Shown piece by piece: positions 51,479 to 60,611 of a DNA stretch of 64,000 nucleotides; the first letter of the stretch is position 1; each line of letters opens with the position of its first letter. The notes beneath the pieces are model-generated. The model did no database searches. It was not told where the DNA came from and saw only the letters and a program-made list of their open reading frames with translations. Made by a program: the position numbers and the translations under genes. The DNA comes from Pseudomonas frederiksbergensis (GTDB taxonomy: Bacteria > Pseudomonadota > Gammaproteobacteria > Pseudomonadales > Pseudomonadaceae), in the NCBI RefSeq assembly GCF_003732705.1, contig NZ_MOBR01000045.1, positions 20,514 through 84,513 on the forward strand, given 5' to 3'.

Positions 51479-52621
51479 ATGACTACATCGACTGTAAAAA
51501 CTAACCTGCTGGGTCTGACTCAGCTGGAAATGGAAAAATTCTTCGACTCAATCGGGGAGAAGCGTTTCCGTGCCGGTCAGGTAATGAAATGGATTCACCA
51601 CCTTGGCGTCGATGATTTCGACGCCATGACGAACGTCAGCAAAGCCTTGCGCGACAAGCTCAAGGTGATTGCTGAAGTTCGCGGTCCTGAAGTCGTCAGC
51701 GAGGACATTTCCACCGACGGCACCCGTAAGTGGGTGGTGCGCGTGGCGTCCGGCAGCTGCGTCGAAACCGTCTACATTCCCCAGGGCAAACGCGGCACTC
51801 TGTGCGTTTCGTCCCAGGCAGGCTGTGCCCTGGATTGCAGTTTCTGCTCCACCGGCAAGCAAGGTTTCAACAGCAACCTCACCGCCGCCGAAGTCATCGG
51901 CCAGGTGTGGATTGCCAATAAATCGTTCGGCAGCATCCCGGCGACCGCCGACCGTGCCATCACCAACGTGGTGATGATGGGCATGGGCGAGCCGCTGCTG
52001 AACTTCGACAACGTCGTGGCCGCCATGCATCTGATGATGGATGACCTGGGCTACGGGATCTCCAAGCGCCGCGTCACCCTGTCCACGTCGGGCGTGGTGC
52101 CGATGATCGATGAGCTGGCCAAGCACATCGACGTGTCCCTGGCGTTGTCGCTGCACGCACCGAATGACGCATTGCGTAACCAATTGGTGCCGATCAACAA
52201 AAAGTATCCGCTTAAGATGCTGCTCGAGTCATGCCAGCGCTACATGGCGACCCTGGGCGAAAAACGCGTGCTGACCATTGAGTACACCATGCTCAAGGAC
52301 ATCAACGACAAAGTTGAACACGCGGTCGAGATGATCGAGTTGCTCAAGAATGTACCGTGCAAGATCAACCTGATTCCGTTCAACCCGTTCCCGCATTCCG
52401 GCTATGAGCGTCCGAGCAACAACGCCATTCGCCGTTTCCAGGATCAGCTTCACCATGCCGGCTTCAATGTCACCGTACGCACCACCCGTGGTGAAGACAT
52501 CGATGCCGCGTGTGGCCAATTGGTAGGGCAGGTGCTGGATCGCACCCGTCGCAGCGAACGTTATATCGCCGTGCGCGAGTTGAGCGCCGAGAACGATATG
52601 GCGCAAAACGCCGCGAAATAA
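51479..52621 (+). CDS. rlmN: Dual 23S rRNA A2503 and tRNA A37 C2-methyltransferase RlmN
   Basis: RlmN is a radical SAM enzyme methylating C2 of A2503 in 23S rRNA and A37 in some tRNAs. From ATG 51479 (AAGGTGA upstream) it has 380 residues. An ATG at 51461 would add six. The cluster motif is CALDCSFCSTGKQGF, the SAM region is VVMMGMGEPLLNFDN, and the second catalytic Cys is in DIDAACGQLVGQ. It precedes pilW, as in other Pseudomonas. Confidence 0.97.
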   Translation: MTTSTVKTNLLGLTQLEMEKFFDSIGEKRFRAGQVMKWIHHLGVDDFDAMTNVSKALRDKLKVIAEVRGPEVVSEDISTDGTRKWVVRVASGSCVETVYIPQGKRGTLCVSSQAGCALDCSFCSTGKQGFNSNLTAAEVIGQVWIANKSFGSIPATADRAITNVVMMGMGEPLLNFDNVVAAMHLMMDDLGYGISKRRVTLSTSGVVPMIDELAKHIDVSLALSLHAPNDALRNQLVPINKKYPLKMLLESCQRYMATLGEKRVLTIEYTMLKDINDKVEHAVEMIELLKNVPCKINLIPFNPFPHSGYERPSNNAIRRFQDQLHHAGFNVTVRTTRGEDIDAACGQLVGQVLDRTRRSERYIAVRELSAENDMAQNAAK

Positions 52622-52638
52622 ATTAAGAGAGGATCTCT

Positions 52639-53397
52639 ATGTCCCTGCGCTTTGCGCTGCTTGTGCTGTTGGCCAGCCTTTGTGCTGGTTGTGTCCTGTC
52701 GGGCGATTTCAACCCGATGAAGACCAGCAAGGGCCGCGATGAAGCGCGTGTCGCCTACGTGCAGCTGGGGCTGGGGTACTTGCAGCAAGGGATGACCGAG
52801 CGGGCGAAAGTGCCGTTGAAAAAGGCGCTGGACCTGGATAATTCGGACCCTGACGCCAACGCGGCGCTAGGGCTGGTGTTTCAGGCCGAGATGGAGCCGG
52901 AGCTGGCCGACCAGCATTTTCGCAAAGCGCTGTCCTCCCGCCCCGGCGATGCACGCATCCTGAACAATTACGGCAGTTTTCTGTACGAAGAGAAACGATA
53001 CAAGGAAGCCTACGAGCGCTTTGAACAGGCCGCCGCCGATACCCTGTATCCTGAGCGTTCGCGGGTGTTCGAGAACCTGGGTATGACCGCTTCGAAGCTC
53101 GGCCAGCGTGACCTGGCCCAGCAGCAACTGGAAAAAGCCCTGCGTTTGAACCGCCAACAACCGCGTGCATTGCTGGAAATGGCTGAGTTGTCTTACGAAG
53201 ACAGGCATTATGTGCCCGCGCGTGACTATTACGACCGTTTTAGCCTGCTCACCGAACAAAATGCACGTAGTCTATTGCTCGGCGTTCGGCTGGCAAAAGT
53301 GTTTGAAGATCGCGACAAGGCCGCCAGTTTTGGCCTGCAATTAAAACGACTCTATCCCGGTACGCCGGAATATCAGCAATACCTGTCGGAGCAATGA
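52639..53397 (+). CDS. pilW: Type IV pilus pilotin PilW/PilF
   Basis: This 252-residue outer-membrane lipoprotein has the lipobox LASLCAGC (Cys about 17) and six TPR-type repeats (for example YVQLGLGYLQQGMTERAKVP and ARILNNYGSFLYEEKRYKEA). It localises and assembles the PilQ secretin for type IV pili. P. aeruginosa calls it PilF. Its stop overlaps the next gene by four bases. Confidence 0.94.
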   Translation: MSLRFALLVLLASLCAGCVLSGDFNPMKTSKGRDEARVAYVQLGLGYLQQGMTERAKVPLKKALDLDNSDPDANAALGLVFQAEMEPELADQHFRKALSSRPGDARILNNYGSFLYEEKRYKEAYERFEQAAADTLYPERSRVFENLGMTASKLGQRDLAQQQLEKALRLNRQQPRALLEMAELSYEDRHYVPARDYYDRFSLLTEQNARSLLLGVRLAKVFEDRDKAASFGLQLKRLYPGTPEYQQYLSEQ

Positions 53398-54419
53398 TGA
53401 AAGCGGCGCATCCCGAAGTTGTAGCAGCGAATCGCGTTAACCCCGGTGATACTTTGCGCCAGGCCCGCGAAAGCAATGGCTGGTCGCTGGCCGAAGTGGC
53501 CCTCAAGCTCAACCTCACCGTCAATTCCTTGGGCAATCTGGAAGCCGGCGCTTTTGACAAGCTGCCAGGGCACACCTTCGCTCGCGGTTACATTCGCGCG
53601 TACGCCAAATTGCTCGGCATGGACCAGACCGTTCTGGTCCAGCAATTCGACCAATCCACCGGCACCGACTCCCAGGGCAGCAACGTCCACAGCCTGGGTC
53701 GTATCGAAGAGCCGGTTCGGGTTTCCCACACCATTTTGCGCATTGTCAGCCTGTTATTGCTGATCGCGGTGATTGGCGGTGGTTTTGTCTGGTGGCAGGA
53801 TCAAACCTCATTGCGCACTAAAGACCTGGCCACCCTGGCCCCGGAACACGTAGAAGTCGAAGGTGCCGACGGCACCACCCAGATCCATCCGCTGGACGAG
53901 CCGGAAGACCAGGCTGTCGCGGAAGGTCAGACTGAAGCGGGGACCGCTCTGGCGTTGCCGCAATCCGAGACATCGACTGAAGCACCGGCCGAAGCTGAAG
54001 CCGCTGCGCCTGCTCCAGCGCCTGTAGCCCCGGCTGCAACACCTGCGGCACCGGTTCACAACGCCGCTCCAGTGGTTGCCGCGCCAGTTGCTCCAGCGCC
54101 GGCAGTTCCGGCACCGACCGTGGCTGCTCCGGCGGCCCCGGTTGCTGCTGCGCCGGCCGCAACTGTTCCAGTGGCTGGCCAAGGCTCGGTGCAACTGCTG
54201 TTCACCGCCGATTGCTGGACGCAAGTGACCGATGGCAACGGCAAAGTGCTGTTGAGCGGTCTCAAGCGCAAGGGCGAAAACGTTTCCGTGAGCGGCAAGC
54301 CACCGTTTGCCGTGCGTCTGGGCTTTGCCCGTGGCGCACAGGTCAGCTACAACGGGCAGGTGGTTGATGTCGCTCCGTTCACCAGTGGCGAGACTGCTCG
54401 CCTGAAGTTGGGTCAATAA
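53394..54419 (+). CDS. rodZ: RodZ-like cytoskeletal/HTH membrane protein
   Basis: This 341-residue protein has an N-terminal cytoplasmic helix-turn-helix (TLRQARESNGWSLAEVALKL, about 19-75), one membrane helix (ILRIVSLLLLIAVIGGGFVW, about 114-133) and a long Ala/Pro-rich periplasmic linker (about 190-265). It ends in a beta domain of the RodZ/DUF4115 type (SVQLLFTADCWTQVTDGNGK). RodZ links MreB to the elongasome and cell shape. Linker length is variable in the family. It is coupled to pilW. Confidence 0.9.
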   Translation: MMKAAHPEVVAANRVNPGDTLRQARESNGWSLAEVALKLNLTVNSLGNLEAGAFDKLPGHTFARGYIRAYAKLLGMDQTVLVQQFDQSTGTDSQGSNVHSLGRIEEPVRVSHTILRIVSLLLLIAVIGGGFVWWQDQTSLRTKDLATLAPEHVEVEGADGTTQIHPLDEPEDQAVAEGQTEAGTALALPQSETSTEAPAEAEAAAPAPAPVAPAATPAAPVHNAAPVVAAPVAPAPAVPAPTVAAPAAPVAAAPAATVPVAGQGSVQLLFTADCWTQVTDGNGKVLLSGLKRKGENVSVSGKPPFAVRLGFARGAQVSYNGQVVDVAPFTSGETARLKLGQ

Positions 54420-54422
54420 GTC

Positions 54423-55532
54423 ATGCACGGCGAATCTCCAATCAAACGTCGCGAATCCCGCAAAATCTGGGTCGGTAACGTGCCTGTTGGCGGCGATGCG
54501 CCTATCGCTGTGCAGAGCATGACCAACAGCGACACCAATGACGTGGCCGCCACCGTGGCCCAGATCAATCGCCTGGAAGCCGCAGGCGTCGATATCGTGC
54601 GCATTTCGGTGCCGGATATGGATGCCGCCGAGGCGTTCGGCAAGATCAAGCAATTGGTCAAAGTGCCGTTGGTGGCCGACATTCACTTCGACTACAAGAT
54701 CGCGTTGCGCGTAGCCGAACTGGGCGTTGACTGCCTGCGCATCAACCCGGGCAACATCGGTCGTGAAGACCGCGTGCGTGCGGTGGTCGATGCCGCCCGT
54801 GACCGCGGGATTCCGATCCGCATCGGCGTGAACGCCGGTTCCCTGGAAAAAGACCTGCAAAAGAAATACGGCGAGCCGACCCCGGCCGCGCTGGTCGAGT
54901 CGGCCTTGCGTCACGTCGAGCACCTGGAACGCCTGAATTTCAAGGATTTCAAGGTCAGCGTGAAGGCATCCGACGTGTTCATGGCCGTCGCCGCCTACCG
55001 CTTGCTGGCCAAGGAAATCGTCCAGCCGCTGCACCTGGGCATCACCGAAGCCGGTGGTTTGCGCTCAGGCACGGTGAAATCCGCCGTGGGCCTCGGTATG
55101 CTGCTCGCCGAAGGGATTGGCGATACTATTCGCATCTCGTTGGCGGCTGACCCGGTCGAGGAAGTGAAAGTCGGCTACGACATTCTCAAATCCCTGCACT
55201 TGCGTTCCCGTGGTATCAACTTCATCGCCTGCCCGAGCTGCTCGCGGCAGAACTTCGATGTGGTCAAAACCATGAACGAGCTGGAAGGGCGCCTCGAAGA
55301 CCTGCTGGTGCCGCTGGATGTCGCGGTTATCGGTTGCGTGGTCAACGGGCCGGGCGAAGCCAAGGAAGCCCATATCGGCTTGACCGGCGGCACGCCAAAC
55401 CTGATTTACATCGACGGCAAGCCGTCGCAGAAACTGACGAATGAAAATCTGGTGGATGAGCTTGAACGCTTGATCCGCCAGAAAGCGGCCGAAAAGGTCG
55501 AAGCCGACGCAGCAGTTATCGCTCGCGGCTGA
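54423..55532 (+). CDS. ispG: 4-hydroxy-3-methylbut-2-enyl diphosphate synthase
   Basis: IspG is a 4Fe-4S enzyme of the MEP isoprenoid route. The 369-residue protein has cluster ligands in FIACPSCSRQNFD and IGCVVNGPGEAKEA and the TIM-barrel start GGDAPIAVQSMTNSDTNDVA. It depends on the isc system upstream for its cluster. It starts three bases after rodZ. Confidence 0.97.
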   Translation: MHGESPIKRRESRKIWVGNVPVGGDAPIAVQSMTNSDTNDVAATVAQINRLEAAGVDIVRISVPDMDAAEAFGKIKQLVKVPLVADIHFDYKIALRVAELGVDCLRINPGNIGREDRVRAVVDAARDRGIPIRIGVNAGSLEKDLQKKYGEPTPAALVESALRHVEHLERLNFKDFKVSVKASDVFMAVAAYRLLAKEIVQPLHLGITEAGGLRSGTVKSAVGLGMLLAEGIGDTIRISLAADPVEEVKVGYDILKSLHLRSRGINFIACPSCSRQNFDVVKTMNELEGRLEDLLVPLDVAVIGCVVNGPGEAKEAHIGLTGGTPNLIYIDGKPSQKLTNENLVDELERLIRQKAAEKVEADAAVIARG

Positions 55533-55555
55533 TCGAACGAATTTAAGGATTGATA

Positions 55556-56845
55556 GTGAGCAAGTCTCTGCAAGCCATACGTGGCATGAACGACATCCTG
55601 CCCGAGCAGACGCCCCTGTGGCGTCATTTCGAGGGCACCGTCTCGCGTTTGCTGGATAACTACGGTTACAAGCAGATCCGCATGCCGATCGTCGAGTTCA
55701 CCGAGCTGTTCAAGCGCTCCATCGGTGAAGTGACCGACATCGTCGAAAAAGAGATGTACACCTTCGACGACCGCAACGGCGATTCCCTGACCCTGCGCCC
55801 TGAAGGCACGGCGGCCTGCGTGCGTGCGGTGCTCGAACACGGCATCACCGGCGGCGGCCAGGTGCAGAAACTCTGGTACATCGGCCCGATGTTCCGCCAC
55901 GAACGTCCGCAGAAAGGTCGTTATCGCCAGTTCCACCAGATCGGTGTCGAAGTGTTCAACCTCGACGGTCCGGACATCGACGCCGAGCTGATCATCCTGA
56001 CCTGGCGCCTGTGGGGCGAGCTGGGCATCCGTGATGCGGTCAAGCTCGAGCTCAACAGCCTGGGCACCAGCGAGTCTCGTGGTCGTTATCGCGAAGCCCT
56101 GGTCGAGTTCCTGTCGGCGCACCTGGACAAGCTTGACGAAGACAGCCAGCGCCGTCTGAAGACCAACCCGCTGCGGGTTCTGGACACCAAGAACGCCGAC
56201 ACACAAGCGGTTTTGGTTGACGCGCCGAAAATGGCCGACTACCTCGACGACGAATCCCGCGTGCACTTCGAGGGCCTCAAGGCCCGTCTCGACGCTGCCG
56301 GCATTCCTTATGTGATCAACCCGAAGCTGGTTCGCGGGCTGGATTACTACAGCAAGACCGTTTTCGAATGGGTCACCGACAAGTTGGGCGCCCAGGGCAC
56401 CGTATGTGCCGGCGGTCGTTACGACGGTCTGGTAGAGCAGATGGGCGGCAAGCCGACCCCGGGCGTTGGTTTCGCCATGGGCATCGAGCGCCTGGTATTG
56501 CTGCTCGAAACCCTGGAGCAGATCCCGCAAGAGATCTCCCGTCAGGTCGACGTCTACCTCTGCGCCTTCGGTGAAGCCGCGGAGCTGGCGGGTCTGACCC
56601 TGAGTGAACGTGTTCGTGACCAATTGCCCAACCTGCGCCTGCAAGTCAATGCCGGCGCCGGCAGTTTCAAAAGTCAGTTCAAGAAAGCCGACAAGAGCGG
56701 TGCGTTGTATGCGCTGATCCTCGGTGACGACGAGATGGCCCAGCAAGTGGTAGGTTTCAAACCCCTGCGTGGCCAGGGCGAACAACAAAGCATTGCCTGG
56801 GATGCGCTCGCTGCACACCTGGCCACCTGCGTCGTGCAGGGTTGA
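55556..56845 (+). CDS. hisS: Histidyl-tRNA synthetase
   Basis: This class II synthetase starts at GTG 55556 (MSKSLQAIRGMNDILPEQTP), giving 429 residues. The TTG six bases earlier is less likely. Motif 2 is GPMFRHERPQKGRYRQFHQI, the histidine motif is LVRGLDYYSKTVFEW, and motif 3 is GVGFAMGIERLVLL. The C-terminal anticodon-binding domain begins near residue 325. Confidence 0.97.
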   Translation: MSKSLQAIRGMNDILPEQTPLWRHFEGTVSRLLDNYGYKQIRMPIVEFTELFKRSIGEVTDIVEKEMYTFDDRNGDSLTLRPEGTAACVRAVLEHGITGGGQVQKLWYIGPMFRHERPQKGRYRQFHQIGVEVFNLDGPDIDAELIILTWRLWGELGIRDAVKLELNSLGTSESRGRYREALVEFLSAHLDKLDEDSQRRLKTNPLRVLDTKNADTQAVLVDAPKMADYLDDESRVHFEGLKARLDAAGIPYVINPKLVRGLDYYSKTVFEWVTDKLGAQGTVCAGGRYDGLVEQMGGKPTPGVGFAMGIERLVLLLETLEQIPQEISRQVDVYLCAFGEAAELAGLTLSERVRDQLPNLRLQVNAGAGSFKSQFKKADKSGALYALILGDDEMAQQVVGFKPLRGQGEQQSIAWDALAAHLATCVVQG

Positions 56846-56885
56846 AGCTGTCAAACAGCCGATTTAGCGATTAAGGAGTATTGGG

Positions 56886-57527
56886 GTGTCGAGTACCGAA
56901 GACGAACAACTGGCGGATTTGAAGGACTGGTGGACACGTAACGGCAAGCCCCTGGTCACTGGCGGCCTGTTGGCGCTGGTCATCGTGTTCGGCTGGCAGG
57001 CCTTTCACAAGTATCAGAGCAATCAGTCGCAAGGCGCCTCGATTCTCTATCAGCAACTGCTGGAAACCACGCTGACGCCTGATGGCAAGCCTGACGCAGC
57101 CCGTGTAGCGGACCTGGCCGGCAAGCTTAACAGCGAGTTCGGCGGTTCGGCCTACGCGCAATACGGCAGCCTGTTCGTCGCGAAAGTCGCGGTCGACAGC
57201 GGCAAGCTGGACGACGCCGCCACCGAGCTGAAAGCCATCACCGCCAAACCGGCCAACCCGGCGCTGGGCGAAATCGCCCGTCAGCGTCTGGCTCAGGTGC
57301 TGGCGGCACAGAACAAGGTCGAAGACGCCCTGAAACTGCTTGAAGGCGATGCCGACAAGTCGTTCCTGGCCACTCGCGAAGAACTCAAGGGCGACCTGCT
57401 GGTGCAGTTGGGTCGCACCGATGAAGCGAACACGGCGTATCAAAAAGCCAAGGCAGCACTGTCGGATGAAGCGGCAGTCGGCGGCCTACAAATCAAGCTG
57501 GACGACCTGGCCAAAGGGGATGCGTGA
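56886..57527 (+). CDS. yfgM: YfgM-type ancillary SecYEG/periplasmic TPR protein
   Basis: This 213-residue protein uses a GTG start with AAGGAGT upstream. A short cytosolic part (MSSTEDEQLADLKDWWTRNG) precedes one membrane helix (LVTGGLLALVIVFGWQAF, about 23-40) and a periplasmic TPR-like domain. YfgM associates with SecYEG and the PpiD chaperone. It lies in the conserved hisS-yfgM-bamB-der order. Confidence 0.92.
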   Translation: MSSTEDEQLADLKDWWTRNGKPLVTGGLLALVIVFGWQAFHKYQSNQSQGASILYQQLLETTLTPDGKPDAARVADLAGKLNSEFGGSAYAQYGSLFVAKVAVDSGKLDDAATELKAITAKPANPALGEIARQRLAQVLAAQNKVEDALKLLEGDADKSFLATREELKGDLLVQLGRTDEANTAYQKAKAALSDEAAVGGLQIKLDDLAKGDA

Positions 57528-57528
57528 C

Positions 57529-58671
57529 GTGATCCGTTGGAAACATGCAGCATTGCTGGCTCTGGCCGTTCTGGCCGCGGGTTGCAGCAGCAACAGCAAA
57601 AAAGAATTGCCGCCGGCCGAGTTGACCGACTTCAAAGAAGAAGTGGTTCTGCAAAAGCAGTGGAGTCGTTCGATCGGTGACGGTCAGGGCGAAACCTACA
57701 ACATGCTGGTACCGGCAATCGATGGCGATACCATCTATGCCGCCGACGTCACGGGTGAAGTCGTGGCGATGGATCGCAGCAATGGCGACGTCAAATGGAA
57801 GAAAGATCTCGACTTGCCTGTTTCCGGCGCCGTTGGCGTAGGTTACGGTCTGCTCACGATCGGTACGCTCAAGGGTGAAATCGTTGCCCTGGACGCGACC
57901 AATGGCGAAGAGAAATGGCGCGCTCGCGTGACCAGCGAAGTCCTCGCACCGCCGGCCAACAACGGTGACGTTGTGGTGGTTCAGACTCAGGACGATCGTC
58001 TGATCGGCCTGGATGCGGCTACCGGTACCCAGCGCTGGTTGTATGACAGCACGCCGGCGGTCCTGACCCTGCGTGGCACCAGTGCGCCAATCGTCACCAA
58101 CCGCCTCGCGGTGGCTGGCCTGTCGACCGGTAAAGTGGTTGCTCTCGACATTTCCAACGGCGTGCCGGTGTGGGAACAACGGGTTGCCATTCCACAGGGG
58201 CGTTCGGAACTGGAGCGCGTGGTCGACATCGACGGCGGTCTGCTGTTGTCCGGCGAAACCCTGTACGTGGCCAGCTACCAGGGTCGCGTTGCGGCACTGG
58301 ACCTGCAAAGCGGTCGTCAGCTCTGGCAGCGTGATGCTTCCAGCTATGCCGGCGTCGCCCAGGGTTTTGGCAACGTTTACGTGAGCCTGTCTTCCGGCAC
58401 CGTTGAAGGCGTCGACGAACGTTCCACCACAGCCTTGTGGAGCAACGATTCGCTGGCTCGCCGTCAACTGTCGGCTCCGGAAGTGTTCTCCAGCTACGTT
58501 GCAGTCGGCGACATGGAAGGCTACCTGCACCTGCTGAGCCAGGTGGACGGTCGCTTCGTCGGTCGCGAACGCATCGACAGCGACGGCCTGCGTGCCCGTC
58601 CGCTGGTGGTGGGTGACACGATTTATGTGTATGGCAACAGTGGCAAACTGGAAGCCCTGACCATTAAGTAA
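57529..58671 (+). CDS. bamB: Outer membrane assembly lipoprotein BamB
   Basis: This 380-residue lipoprotein of the BAM complex starts at GTG 57529 (MIRWKHAALLALAVLAAGCS), with lipobox LAAGC. An ATG at 57520 is an alternative. An eight-bladed PQQ-like propeller follows, visible as repeated ALDxxNGEEKWRAR-type segments. It helps BamA insert outer-membrane proteins such as the OprD-type porin and pilus secretin. Confidence 0.96.
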   Translation: MIRWKHAALLALAVLAAGCSSNSKKELPPAELTDFKEEVVLQKQWSRSIGDGQGETYNMLVPAIDGDTIYAADVTGEVVAMDRSNGDVKWKKDLDLPVSGAVGVGYGLLTIGTLKGEIVALDATNGEEKWRARVTSEVLAPPANNGDVVVVQTQDDRLIGLDAATGTQRWLYDSTPAVLTLRGTSAPIVTNRLAVAGLSTGKVVALDISNGVPVWEQRVAIPQGRSELERVVDIDGGLLLSGETLYVASYQGRVAALDLQSGRQLWQRDASSYAGVAQGFGNVYVSLSSGTVEGVDERSTTALWSNDSLARRQLSAPEVFSSYVAVGDMEGYLHLLSQVDGRFVGRERIDSDGLRARPLVVGDTIYVYGNSGKLEALTIK

Positions 58672-58722
58672 AGATTTGACTATGCTTGGGTAATCCCAAG
58701 CGGCTTCACCTGTGAGCATTAA

Positions 58723-58822
58723 TGTGGGAGCGAGCCTGCTCGCGAAGGACGTCAACGATAACGTTTACGGCCTGGATGAACGCGGTGCCTAAGCGTTTTT
58801 CGCGAGCAGGCTCGCTCCCACA
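58723..58822. repeat. REPIN between bamB and der
   Basis: TGTGGGAGCGAGCCTGCTCG (continuing CGAA) and its exact inverse ending at 58822 enclose about 52 bp, a paired REP of the GTGGGAGC type. Confidence 0.85.
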
Positions 58823-58907
58823 TGAAGCCCACAGTGATTGCCCCGAGCACCAGCCGCTGCCTCGCAGCGGCTTTTGTATTTTCTGAATTAACGAAGTGGA
58901 GAGCCGC

Positions 58908-60377
58908 ATGGTTCCCGTAATCGCCCTGGTGGGCCGACCGAATGTCGGTAAATCCACCTTGTTCAACCGCCTGACCAGGACTCGCGACGCCATCGTCGGC
59001 GACTTGTCCGGTCTGACCCGTGATCGCCAATACGGTGAGGCCAAGTGGCAAGGGCGTTCCTACATTCTGGTCGACACCGGCGGTATCTCCGGTGACGAGC
59101 ACGGTATGGACGAAAAAATGGCCGAGCAGTCGCTGCTGGCCATTGAAGAAGCGGATGTTGTTCTGTTCCTGGTAGATGCCAAGGCCGGTTTCACCGCCGC
59201 CGACCAGATGATCGCCGAGCATTTGCGCAAACGTAACAAGCGTTCCTACGTGGTTGCCAACAAGGTCGACAACATCGACCCTGAAATGGCCCGCGCCGAG
59301 TTCGCCCCGTTGGGCATGGGCCACGCGATTCCAATCGCCGGCGCCCACGGTCGCGGCATCACCCAGATGCTCGAAATCGCCCTGAGCACCTTCCCGAAAG
59401 ACGCTGACGAGCTGGAAGAAGGCGAAGAAGAGATCGTTGCCGAAGGCGAGGAAGCCAAGCGCATTCCTGGCCCGAGCGAAAAAGACGGGATCAAGATCGC
59501 CATCATCGGCCGGCCGAACGTCGGCAAGTCGACTTTGGTCAACCGCATGCTCGGTGAAGACCGGGTCATCGTGTATGACGAGCCCGGCACCACCCGTGAC
59601 AGCATCTACATCCCGTTCGAGCGTAACGACGAGAAGTACACGCTGATCGACACCGCCGGTGTGCGCAAGCGCGGCAAGATCCACGAAGAAGTCGAAAAAT
59701 TCTCCGTGGTCAAAACCCTGCAAGCGATCAAAGACGCCAACGTGGTGATCTTCGTGATGGACGCCCGCGAAGGCGTGGTCGATCACGACCTCAACCTGCT
59801 GGGCTTCGCCATTGAGTCGGGTCGTGCGCTGGTCATCGCGATCAACAAATGGGACGGCATGACGCCGAGTGAGCGCGACTTCGTGAAGGTCGAGCTGCAA
59901 CGTCGACTGTTCTTCGTCGACTACGCCGACATTCACTTCATCTCGGCCCTGCACGGCACGGGCGTGGGCAACCTCTACGCCTCGGTACAGAACTCGTTCA
60001 AGTCCGCGGTCACCCGCTGGCCGACCAACCGCCTGACCACGATTCTGGAAGATGCGGTGGGCGAACACGCGCCGCCGATGGTCAACAACCGCCGGATCAA
60101 GCTGCGTTATGCCCACTTGGGTGGCGCCAACCCGCCGATCATCGTGATTCACGGTAACCAGATCGAGAAAGTGCCGAAGTCTTATGTGCGCTATCTGGAA
60201 AACACTTACCGTCGTGTCTTGAAGCTGGTCGGTACGCCGATCCGCATCGAGTTCAAGGGCGGCGAGAACCCGTACGAAGGCAACAAGACGTCGCTCACCG
60301 ACCGCCAGGTCAACAAGAAGCGCCGGATGATGTCGCACCACAAGAAAGCCGACAAGAAGCGCCGCGATAAGCGCTGA
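58908..60377 (+). CDS. der: Ribosome-assembly GTPase Der (EngA)
   Basis: This 489-residue double GTPase is needed for 50S subunit maturation. Both G domains show the Walker A GRPNVGKST (near residues 9 and 203), DTAG/DTGG switch motifs (VDTGGISG, IDTAGVRKRG) and NKVD/NKWD base-recognition motifs. A KH-like C-terminal domain and a basic tail (VNKKRRMMSHHKKADKKRRD) follow. ATG 58908 matches relatives. A GTG four codons earlier is less likely. Confidence 0.97.
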   Translation: MVPVIALVGRPNVGKSTLFNRLTRTRDAIVGDLSGLTRDRQYGEAKWQGRSYILVDTGGISGDEHGMDEKMAEQSLLAIEEADVVLFLVDAKAGFTAADQMIAEHLRKRNKRSYVVANKVDNIDPEMARAEFAPLGMGHAIPIAGAHGRGITQMLEIALSTFPKDADELEEGEEEIVAEGEEAKRIPGPSEKDGIKIAIIGRPNVGKSTLVNRMLGEDRVIVYDEPGTTRDSIYIPFERNDEKYTLIDTAGVRKRGKIHEEVEKFSVVKTLQAIKDANVVIFVMDAREGVVDHDLNLLGFAIESGRALVIAINKWDGMTPSERDFVKVELQRRLFFVDYADIHFISALHGTGVGNLYASVQNSFKSAVTRWPTNRLTTILEDAVGEHAPPMVNNRRIKLRYAHLGGANPPIIVIHGNQIEKVPKSYVRYLENTYRRVLKLVGTPIRIEFKGGENPYEGNKTSLTDRQVNKKRRMMSHHKKADKKRRDKR

Positions 60378-60390
60378 TTCAGGTGAGTAC

Positions 60391-60503
60391 CTGATCGTTC
60401 CCACGCTCCGCGTGGGAATGACGCCATGGACGCTCTGCGTCCACCGCGGATGTGACGCAGAGCGTCACGGGATGCATTCCCACGCAGAGCGTGGGAACGA
60501 TCA
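60391..60503. repeat. Large palindromic repeat, GTTCCCACGC type
   Basis: TGATCGTTCCCACGCTCCGC (continuing GTGGGAATG) and a near-exact inverse ending at 60503 bound about 113 bp. The interior contains a second inverted pair (GACGCTCTGCGTC / GACGCAGAGCGTC). A related array lies at 62563-62690, so this is a dispersed repeat of the genome. Confidence 0.8.
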
Positions 60504-60511
60504 ATGTAGAG

Positions 60512-60537
60512 AGGGCGCCAGCAGGCGCCCTTTTTTT
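60512..60537 (+). terminator. Terminator after der
   Basis: AGGGCGCC-AGCA-GGCGCCCT followed by T residues forms a strong rho-independent terminator. Confidence 0.9.
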
Positions 60538-60611
60538 ATGGGCACCGTATGGGCTATCCTCGGGCTCTCCCGCGCCGCCGTTAGAGCCGGGTGCAGAGCA
60601 GGGAACCACCG